A DNA stretch of 13,342 nt from Sphingopyxis sp. (GTDB lineage Bacteria > Pseudomonadota > Alphaproteobacteria > Sphingomonadales > Sphingomonadaceae). The notes under the pieces are model-generated. The model saw nothing but the letters and a program-made list of their open reading frames with translations, was not told the origin of the DNA and did not search any database. The position numbers and the translations under genes were made by a program. Location: contig JAAUPH010000034.1 of the NCBI GenBank assembly GCA_012035435.1, forward strand, positions 1 through 13,342, given 5' to 3'. Below are positions 1 through 8,200 of the stretch, one piece after another (positions within the stretch are counted from its first letter, which is position 1; each line of letters starts with the position of its first letter).

Positions 1-75
1 GGCGCGGATGTCGCGGCGTCGCTGGATGACACTGGTTACATCATGCGCGGCGGCGACTGGGTGCTGGAAAGCCGG
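1..75 (+). other. C-terminal remnant of a DUF4347 domain
   Basis: The first 25 residues read GADVAASLDDTG, then a short break, then RGGDWVLE. This pairing, with alanine/valine in 'ADVAAS' and the 'GGDW.LE' ending, is what I recall from the end of DUF4347, a domain of unknown function at the N-terminus of giant cadherin-like and VCBS proteins. Only the last part is present, so the assignment rests on a short match. If right, the true start lies a few hundred bases upstream. Confidence 0.6.
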
Positions 76-492
76 GTCGGCGTGGTTGAGAATGCGGTTT
101 TGACGGCGGACCGCTGGGAAGGTTTGCTGGCCCCGGCGCTGATTTCAGTCAGTTCGGCGACAACGGTGCTGCGCGTCTTTAACAGCGCAGGCACGCTGGT
201 GTCGGACAGCAGCACTGGCACCGGTTTTGCCGGGGGGCGGTCGGTCGGCGTAACCGCAGGCGGGTTCGCCGTCTGGTCAAACGCTGGCACCGTCGGCGGC
301 CAAGCCGTCGATCTGCGCGCCGTGATTGTGAGCAATACGTCGGGCACATCCGCGGCCGACGTCATCAATTTCGACCGGCCAACGCTTACTAGCAACGATC
401 CGGCTTTCCTGCTGACGGCGCCGCGGGAAGCGGCACGGCATCGGTCCAGGTTCGCTGGGAATTGGTGCTTGCGGGCACCAACACACCGATAG
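1..492 (+). CDS. Adhesin fragment 1: DUF4347 tail and start of linker domain (5'-partial, 3' frameshifted)
   Basis: The frame is open from base 1, so the gene starts upstream; the ATG at 43 is internal. The first residues, GADVAASLDDTG followed by RGGDWVLE, resemble the C-terminal end of the DUF4347 domain, which is common at the N-terminus of giant repeat adhesins; that match is from memory. Residues after it (bases 76 to about 400) are Ser/Thr/Val/Gly-rich and beta-like, with no motif I can name. From about 400-425 the translation changes to Arg/Ala/His-rich sequence and stops at 490-492. The adjacent frame takes over at that point with sensible adhesin sequence, so the last ~25 residues are a frameshift product. 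It is not an independent gene. Confidence 0.7.
   Translation, partial: GADVAASLDDTGYIMRGGDWVLESRVGVVENAVLTADRWEGLLAPALISVSSATTVLRVFNSAGTLVSDSSTGTGFAGGRSVGVTAGGFAVWSNAGTVGGQAVDLRAVIVSNTSGTSAADVINFDRPTLTSNDPAFLLTAPREAARHRSRFAGNWCLRAPTHR
405..425 (+). other. Apparent one-base deletion (frameshift 1)
   Basis: Upstream, the frame starting at base 1 reads adhesin-like sequence as far as about NDPAFLL. Downstream, the frame of base 426 reads GSGTASVQVRWELVLAGTN and runs into the repeats. Passing from the first to the second needs one base to be missing. The region has no repeat ruler, so the site can only be bracketed to about 395-425. The run of GC-rich short repeats (GGCGCCGCGGG) is a plausible place for a miscalled base. 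Confidence 0.75.
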
Positions 493-3400
493 CCGCCGAC
501 ATCAACTTCACTATCGCCGATATTGACGGAACCGGGGCCAATCCCAACGCGCCGACGCGCGAGTTTGTGGTGGTCGCCACGGACACATTGTCGTCGTTCC
601 AGTCGGCTGGAACGACCGACATCCGGTTCATCACCTCCACCCCCGGCAGCGTGACGGCCTATGGCACCCAGAATGAACTGGCCAACCCGCCGCAACCAAT
701 CTCGGCCGCCAAGTTCAACTGGCTGAACACCAGCAGTTGGGTGATCACCTACAACACCGTACGCGCAGCAGTGTTGACGGCTCGCTTTAACCACGACGGC
801 AATAGTGAGTTTAATCTGGGCACGGGCGGCATCACCACATCGATCCCGCGCATAGATTTGGATAGCAACAACAGCACAGCGTCGGGTTCGGGCTATCGCG
901 GGACCTATATCGAAAATGGCGCAGGCGTCAGGATTGTCGATACCGATACGACGATCACCAATCCTGTCGGCAATGTCACGTCGTCAACGGTCACGCTCAC
1001 CAATGCTCAGGCGGGCGATCAACTGCTGGTCAATGGATCGGCGGCTGCGTCAGGCACTCTCGCTGGCGGCATCAGCTATACGATCACCGGCAATGTCATT
1101 CAGCTGACGGGTTCGGCGACGGCGGCATCCTATCAAGCGGCCTTGGGAGCGATCAGCTTCCGCAGCACCAGCGAGCGGCCGAGTACGGCCGACCGCATCT
1201 TCAATATCGGCTTCGCCAATGCGACCTTCGCCTCGAACGTCGCCGTGTCGACGATCAGCGTCGTTGAGGTCAACGATCTGCCCACCGCCGCCAACGACGG
1301 GGCCCGCACGACCGCCGAAGATACACCGATCCTGAACATCGATGTCCTCGCCAACGACACCGACATTGACGACAAGCCGGTTCCGGGGGGCACGAACAGC
1401 AATGTCGTGGTCACGTCAGCGAGCGCGTCCAACGGTGTCGTTTCGATCAATGCCAATGGTACGCTGAACTATACGCCCAATGCCAATTTCAGCGGCACCG
1501 ACACGATCACTTACACCATCAGCGACGGACGCGGGGGCACGTCAACGGCGACGGTGCCCATTACGATCACGGCGGTGAATGATGCGCCCACGGCGGTTGG
1601 CACCCTGCCGCCGCGCAGCAATCTGGACGGAACCGCGGGCATTAATGTGGCGACCGCATCGGCCTTTGCCGATGTCGACGGGCCGTCGGCAACCTACGGC
1701 GCGACCGGCCTGCCGCCTGGACTGTCGATCAACAGCGCAACCGGCGCGATTACGGGCACCATTGACCGCAGCGCCAGCCAGACCGGCGGGGGCGTCTATA
1801 ATGTGGTGGTGACCCGTTCGGACGGGACCTTGTCAGCGACGCAGGCCTTTGGCTGGACCATCACCAATCCGCCGCCGGTCGCGGTCAATGACGCCGCGCT
1901 GACGGTGAATGAGGATGTGGCGGGCACGACCGTCAATGTTCTGGCGAATGACAGTGATCCCGACGGCGATCCGTTGACCGTGACGGGCGCGAGTGCAACC
2001 AACGGCACCGTTGTTATCAACGCCAACAACACAATCACCTTCACGCCCAATGCCAATTATAATGGCCCGGCAACGATCACCTACACCATCAGCGATGGGC
2101 AGGGCGGCACTGCGACCGCGACGATTCCGGTCACGGTTACCGCGGTCAACGATGCACCGGTGCGGGTGGGTTCGCTCCCGCCCCAGACCAATGCCGATGC
2201 ACAGGCGGGCATCAATGTCGCGACCGCTGGTGCGTTCAGCGATGTCGACAATGCGACTTTGACCTACAGTGCCACCGGCCTGCCCGCCGGCCTCTCGATC
2301 AACGCCGCCACGGGCGCGATCACCGGCACCATCAACCGGTCGGCTTCACAGGGCGGCGCTGCAGGCGTTTACGCGGTGGTCGTCACTGCGACCGATGCGG
2401 CAGGCGCGGCGGTTACGCAGACGTTTAGTTGGACCGTCACCAACCCTGGCCCGACCGCGGCCAATAACAGTGCATCGACCAGTGAAGATACGCCGATCCC
2501 GTCGATCAATGTGCTGGGCAATGACAGTGATCCTGATGGCGATCCGCTGACAGTGACCGCCGCGAGCGCGCCCAACGGCACTGTTACGATCAACGGCGAC
2601 GGCACGCTGCGCTATGTGCCCAACGCCAATTTCAATGGCACCGACACGATCACCTATACGATCAGCGATGGTCAGGGCGGCACCGCCACCGCCACGGTTA
2701 CGGTGACGGTCGGCGCGGTCAATGATGCGCCGACGCCCGTCGGAGCGCTGCCACCGCAGGCTAATGTCGATGCGACCGGCGGGATTAATGTGCCGACCGC
2801 AGGCGGCTTTGCCGATGCAGACAGTCCGGCCTTGACCTATAGCGCAGCGGGCTTGCCGCCGGGCCTGTCGATCGACAGCGCCACCGGGGTCATAACGGGG
2901 ACGCTGACCGCCAACGCCAGCCAGGGCGGCGCTGGTGGCGTATACAGCGTGGCCGTTACCGCGACCGACGCAGGCGGGCTTACGGCAACGCAGACCTTCA
3001 GTTGGACCGTCACCAACCCGCTGCCGGTTGCGGTCAATGACACGGCGACGACGAATGAAGATACGCCGATCCTGATTCCGGTGTTGCCGAACGACAGCGA
3101 TCCCGATGGCGATCCTTTGACCGTGATCGCGGCAAGCGCCAGCGTCGGCGTGGCGACGATCGTCGGCAATCAAGTGCAATATGCGCCGCCCGCGAACTTC
3201 AATGGTACCGCGACGATCAGCTACACGATCAGCGATGGCAATGGCGGCACATCGACCGCAACGATCACCGTCACGGTCAGCCCGGTCAACGACGCGCCGG
3301 TCGCAACGCCGATCCCGGCGCGCAACACCAGCGATGGCGCGGCGATTTCGGTGCCTGTCGCGGGCAATTTCAGCGATGTTGACGGCAACCCGCTCAGCTT

Positions 3401-3764
3401 CAGTGCGGCGGGCCTGCCGCCTGGGCTCAGCATCAATCCCGTCACCGGGCTGATCACCGGCACTATTGCCGCCAATGCCAGTCAGACGAACGGCGGCGTT
3501 TACACCGCCACGATCACCGCGAGCGATGGCAATGGCGGGACGGTGACGCAGACGATCACCTTCAACGTCACCAACCCTGCGCCGGTTGCCGCAAACGATA
3601 GCGGATCGACAGCGGAAGATACGCCAGTGACGCTCAGCCCGCTGGCCAATGACAGCGATCCCGATGGCGACCCGCTGACCATCGACGGCGGCGGCGGCGC
3701 CCAATGGGACTGTGGTGATCAACGCCAATGGCACCGTGACTTATACACCCAACCCGGGCTTTAA
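462..3764 (+). CDS. Adhesin fragment 2: N-terminal beta domains and repeat units A1 to first half of A5
   Basis: The frame is open before the TTG at 462: bases 426-461 read GSGTASVQVRWE, which runs straight on, so 462 is not a real start. Residues 1-150 form a beta-rich domain with an 'ADIDG' turn that I cannot name. Residues about 149-273 resemble the degenerate repeat found before cadherin-like arrays (ENGAGV, LTNAQAGD, TLTGSAT-like features, ending VEVNDLP). A1 is at residues 274-375, B1 376-471, A2 472-565, B2 566-663, A3 664-756, B3 757-854, A4 855-945, B4 946-1040, and A5 begins at 1041. After residue 1074 an extra G at 3684 throws the frame, and the final ~27 residues to the stop at 3764 are artefactual. 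Role: extracellular stalk of the adhesin. Confidence 0.85.
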   Translation: MVLAGTNTPIAADINFTIADIDGTGANPNAPTREFVVVATDTLSSFQSAGTTDIRFITSTPGSVTAYGTQNELANPPQPISAAKFNWLNTSSWVITYNTVRAAVLTARFNHDGNSEFNLGTGGITTSIPRIDLDSNNSTASGSGYRGTYIENGAGVRIVDTDTTITNPVGNVTSSTVTLTNAQAGDQLLVNGSAAASGTLAGGISYTITGNVIQLTGSATAASYQAALGAISFRSTSERPSTADRIFNIGFANATFASNVAVSTISVVEVNDLPTAANDGARTTAEDTPILNIDVLANDTDIDDKPVPGGTNSNVVVTSASASNGVVSINANGTLNYTPNANFSGTDTITYTISDGRGGTSTATVPITITAVNDAPTAVGTLPPRSNLDGTAGINVATASAFADVDGPSATYGATGLPPGLSINSATGAITGTIDRSASQTGGGVYNVVVTRSDGTLSATQAFGWTITNPPPVAVNDAALTVNEDVAGTTVNVLANDSDPDGDPLTVTGASATNGTVVINANNTITFTPNANYNGPATITYTISDGQGGTATATIPVTVTAVNDAPVRVGSLPPQTNADAQAGINVATAGAFSDVDNATLTYSATGLPAGLSINAATGAITGTINRSASQGGAAGVYAVVVTATDAAGAAVTQTFSWTVTNPGPTAANNSASTSEDTPIPSINVLGNDSDPDGDPLTVTAASAPNGTVTINGDGTLRYVPNANFNGTDTITYTISDGQGGTATATVTVTVGAVNDAPTPVGALPPQANVDATGGINVPTAGGFADADSPALTYSAAGLPPGLSIDSATGVITGTLTANASQGGAGGVYSVAVTATDAGGLTATQTFSWTVTNPLPVAVNDTATTNEDTPILIPVLPNDSDPDGDPLTVIAASASVGVATIVGNQVQYAPPANFNGTATISYTISDGNGGTSTATITVTVSPVNDAPVATPIPARNTSDGAAISVPVAGNFSDVDGNPLSFSAAGLPPGLSINPVTGLITGTIAANASQTNGGVYTATITASDGNGGTVTQTITFNVTNPAPVAANDSGSTAEDTPVTLSPLANDSDPDGDPLTIDGGGGAQWDCGDQRQWHRDLYTQPGL
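905..1280 (+). other. Degenerate repeat-like beta domain preceding the array
   Basis: Residues encoded here begin YIENGAGVRIVDTDTTITN, then have VTLTNAQAGDQLLVNG, YTITGNVIQLTGSAT, YQAALGAISFRSTSERPS and end VVEVNDLP. This order (ENGAGV, LTNAQ.GD, I.G....LTGSAT...YQ.AL..I.F.ST.E.PS) is familiar from large VCBS/RTX-type surface proteins, where it often occurs as a repeat just before cadherin-like units. One copy is seen here. Its length is about 125 residues and it ends in the same VND linker used between type A units, so it is continuous with the stalk. The specific function is unknown. Confidence 0.6.
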
Positions 3765-5262
3765 TGGCACCGATACGATCACCTATACGATCAGCGACGG
3801 CAATGGCGGGACGTCGACCGCGACCGTCACCGTGGCGGTCGCAGATGTGAACGATACGCCGGTCGTGTCGGGCTCAATCGGCAATCAGACCAATTTGGAT
3901 GCCCAAGTCATCAGCCTGCCGGTCGCAGGGGCCTTCAGCGATCCCGATGGCGATACGCTCAGCTATTCCGCGAGCGGGTTGCCCGCCGGCCTGACGATCA
4001 ATCCGGCCACCGGGGTTATCAGCGGCACCATCGACCGGTCGGCGAGCCAGCCGAACGGCGGCGTGTACAGCATCACTGTGACCGCCAGCGATGGCCGCGG
4101 CGGCACTGCGGTTCAAAACTTCACTTGGACCGTGACCAACCCGGCGCCGGTCGCGAGCAACGATATTGCCAACACCGCCGAAGATACGGCGGTCAATGTC
4201 GCGGTGCTTGGGAATGATGTCGACGCCGACGGCGATCCGCTGACCATCACCACGGCCAGCGCGGGCAGCGGCACGGTGGTGATTCTGCCCAATGGGATGC
4301 TGCAATATACGCCGAACCCGAATTTCAACGGGCAAGACACCATTGTCTATACAATCACCGATAGCGAAGGCGGGACGTCGACCGCGACGGTGACGGTCAA
4401 TGTCGCCCCGGCCAATGACGCGCCGACGACCGTCGGCCTGCCCCCGCAAAATGGTGATGATGGCGCCGCAGTCAGCATCCCGACTGCGCCGGCGTTCAGC
4501 GATGTCGATGGCGACGCGCTGACCTTTACTGCTACTGGTCTGCCGCCCAGCCTGAGCATCGATCCGGTGACCGGCGTGATTTCGGGGACGCTGGCACCTG
4601 ACAGCTCGCAGAACGGGCCCTATGTGGTCACCGTCACCGCCACCGATCCGTCGGGCGCGAGCGTGACGACCAGCTTTGTCTATGGCGTCCAGAATATTCC
4701 GCCGGTTGCGACCAACGACACGGCATCAACACCCGAAGATGTTCCGGTCGTCGTGGCGGTGCTGACCAACGACAGCGATCCGGATGGCGATCCGCTGACC
4801 ATTACCAGTGCCAATGCCACAAATGGCACGGTGGTGGTCAATGCCAACGGAACCGTCACCTTTACCCCTGCGCCCGATTTTAACGGCGTCGCCACCGTGA
4901 CCTATACCGTCAGCGACGGACAGGGCGGAGTGGCAACAGCAACGCTGACCATCAATGTCGGTGCGGTGAATGATGCGCCGACATCAGTACCGATCCCGAA
5001 TGTCACCAATCAGGATAATCAGGCGGTTTCGGTCAACACTGGCGACTTTTTCACCGACAAGGACGGCGATACGCTAAGCTTTAGCGTGGTGGGCCTGCCC
5101 GCTGGCTTGGGTATGGACGCGGCCACCGGCATCATCTCAGGCACGATCGATCGTAACGCGTCGCAGCCGAACGGCGGAGTGTACAGCGTTACGGTCACCG
5201 CGCGCGATCCGGGCGGGCTGGTCACCAGCCGCACCTTTACCTGGACCGTCACCAACCCCGCG
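1281..5262 (+). repeat. First A-B block: seven alternating VCBS/tandem-95 (A) and He_PIG-like (B) units
   Basis: Units, with start bases: A1 1281, B1 1587, A2 1875, B2 2157, A3 2451, B3 2730, A4 3024, B4 3297, A5 3582, B5 3859, A6 4147, B6 4423, A7 4702, B7 4978. Boundaries are placed at the Pro after the VNDA or TNPx linker. A units run 91-102 residues and B units 93-98. A1 is longest, with an insertion after its acidic loop (DDKPVPGGTNSN). A4 has an unusual middle (SVGVATIVGNQVQYAPPANF) in place of the NGTVVI.xDGT hairpin. B6 is the shortest, with SSQNGPYVV where others have SQ..GGVY. Each pair spans about 570 bases and should form two beta-sandwich domains in the extracellular rod. Confidence 0.9.
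3684..3684 (+). other. Apparent one-base insertion inside unit A5 (frameshift 2)
   Basis: The sequence ACCATCGACGGCGGCGG reads T-I-D-G-G in the upstream frame. Other units have 'PLTI TAASAPNGTVVI' here. Removing the G at 3684 gives ACC ATC ACG GCG GCG GCG GCG CCC AAT GGG, that is, T-I-T-A-A-A-A-P-N-G, exactly the consensus. The same correction brings A5 from 277 to 276 bases. Single-base precision is possible here because the repeats are so regular. Confidence 0.92.
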
Positions 5263-8200
5263 CCGACCGCGACCAACGACGCCGCGACAACCACTGAAGA
5301 TACGCTGATTGCGGCGATCACGGTGCTGGGCAATGATAGTGATCCCGACGGTGATACGCTGACCGTCACGGCGGCAAGTGCGCCCAACGGCACCGTCACC
5401 ATCAACCCCGACGGCACATTGCGCTATGTGCCCAATGCCAATTTCAACGGCAGCGATACGATCACCTATGTCATCAGCGACGGCAATGGCGGCACCTCGA
5501 CCGCAGCGGTCATCGTCACCGTTACCCCGGTCAATGACGTACCGGTCGCCGTCAATGACAATGCGACCACGAATGAAGATCAGCCGGTTACCGTCGGCTT
5601 GCTGGGCAATGACAGCGATCTTGATGGCGACACGCTTACGGTCATAGCGGCAAGCTCGCCGAACGGCACGGTGGTGATCAACCCGGACGGCACGGTCAGC
5701 TTCACCCCTGCGCCCAATTTCAATGGTCCGACGACGATCAGCTACACGATCAACGACGGCAATGGCGGCACCGCGACGGCGACGGTCAATATTGTCGTCA
5801 ACGCCGTGAACGACGCCCCGGTCGCGAACGCCAGCACGGCCACGACCAGCGAAGATACGCCGGTTACTGTGCCAGTGCTGGCCAATGACACCGATCTTGA
5901 TGGCGATCCGCTGACGGTGACGGCTGCATCTGCACCCAATGGCACGGTGGTGATTAACCCCGACGGCACCGTCACCTATACGCCGAACGCCAATTTCAAC
6001 GGCACCGACACCATTAGCTACACGATCAGCGACGGGCAGGGCGGCTTCGCGACCTCGACCGTTACGGTGACGGTGGGCGCGGTCAATGATGCGCCGACGG
6101 CAATGCCCATCGCGCCGCAGACCAATGTCGACGCAGCGGTCGTCAGTTTCCCGGTTGCTGGCAATTTCAGCGATCTTGATGGCGACACGCTGACCTACGC
6201 CGCCACCGGGCTGCCAGCAGGGCTCTCGATCAACCCCGCCACGGGCTTGATCAGCGGCACAATTGACCGCTCGGCCAGCCAGACGAATGGCGGCGTTTAT
6301 TCGGTCACCGTGACCGCCAGCGATGGCAATGGCGGAACCGTGAGCCAGACGTTCGGCTGGACCGTCACCAACCCCGCGCCCCTTGCGGCCAATGACACGG
6401 CGGCAACCAACGAAGATGCCCCGGTCACGGTGGCGGTGCTTGCCAACGACAGCGATCCCGATGCAGACCCGCTGACCGTTACCAGCGCTACCGCGCCCAA
6501 CGGCACGGTGGTGATCAACGGTGACGGCACCATCACCTACACCCCGAACGCCAATTTCAACGGCACCGACACGATCACCTATACGATCAGCGATGGTCAG
6601 GGGGGCACCTCGACCGCGACCGTGACCGTCACGGTGGCTGGCGTGAATGATGCCCCGACAGTTGATACCCCGCTGCCTGCGCAGACCGGCGTCGATAGCG
6701 GAGCCGTTAACATCCCGGTCGCGGGCAATTTCAGCGATCTGGACAATGACCCGCTCAGCTTCACGGCCACCGGCCTGCCTCCCGGCCTGACCATCAGCGC
6801 CGCTGGCGTGATTAGCGGCACGCTTGCCGCGGGCGCGTCACAAGGCGGCCCCAATGGCGACGGCATCTACAGCGTCACCGTCACCGCCAGTGATGGCCGC
6901 GGCGGCACGGTCACTTCGACCTTCAGCTATACCGTCACCAACCCGGTGCCGACGGCGGCCAATGATACGGCGGCAACGGCGGAAGATACGCCGGTCACAG
7001 TGGCGGTGCTGGCGAACGACAATGACCCCGATGGCGATCCGCTGACGGTCACATCGGCAACCTCGCCCAATGGCACGGTCGTGATCAACGGCGACGGCAC
7101 CATCACCTTCACCCCCAACGCCAATTTCAACGGCGCGACGACGATCAGCTATGCGATCAGTGACGGCAATGGCGGCACGGCAACGGCGACGGTGAACGTC
7201 ACCGTCGGGGCAGTAAACGACGCGCCCGTGGTCGATACGCCAATCGCGAACCAGAGCGGCGTGGACAATAGTGCGGTCACCATTCCCACGGCAGGCAATT
7301 TCAGCGACGTTGACGGCAATCCGCTGACCTTTAGCGCGACGGGCCTGCCTCAGGGTCTGATAATCGATCCGGCAACAGGCGTTATCAGTGGCACCATTGA
7401 TCCGGGCGCTTCGCAGCCGAATGGCGGCGTCTATAGCGTGACCGTGACTGCAAGCGACGGCAATGGCGGCACGGTCAGCACGACCTTTACCTACACCGTC
7501 ACCAACCCGGCGCCCGCCGCGGTCAACGACACTGCGACGACTGCAGAGGACACCGCAGTCGTCATCCCAGTGCTGGCCAACGACAGCGATCCCGATGGCG
7601 ATCCGCTGACGGTCACGTCGGCGACCTCACCCAATGGCACGGTTGTGATCAATGGCGATGGCACGATCACCTTTACCCCCAACGCCAACTTCAATGGCCC
7701 AACGACGATCACTTATGCCATCAGTGATGGCAATGGCGGGACATCGACGGCGACGGTCAATGTAACGGTGACAGCAACCAATGATGTCCCGACGGCGGAC
7801 ACCCCGCTGCCGACCCAGACCAATCAGGATGCCGACGCCGTCACCATCAACGTCGCGCCCAGCTTCAGCGACCTCGACGGCGATACGCTCAGCTTCACCG
7901 CGACCGGCCTCCCGCCCGGTGCGTCAATCAGCGCGACGGGGGTCATCACCGGCCCGCTCGACAATAGCGCATCGCAGGGCGGCCCGAACAACAATGGCGT
8001 CTATACCGTTGTCGTGACCGCCACCGACGGCAACGGCGGCACGGTGCAATCGACCTTCACCTGGACCGTTACCAATCCGGCACCGGTCGCCGTCAACGAT
8101 ACGGCGAGCACGCCCGAAGATACCGATATTGTCATCGCGGTGTTGGCAAACGACACCGATGCCGACGGCGACACGCTGACGGTGACCAATGCGACCGCGC

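Noticed and set aside
3680..3720. Programmed ribosomal frameshifting at the frame changes
   Set aside because: No slippery heptamer or downstream structure is evident, and two opposite shifts are both explained by a single miscalled base against the repeat consensus.
462..3764. Independent gene starting at TTG 462
   Set aside because: The frame is open and adhesin-like upstream of 462, and there is no ribosome-binding site; the start is only where the frame first shows an alternative start codon.
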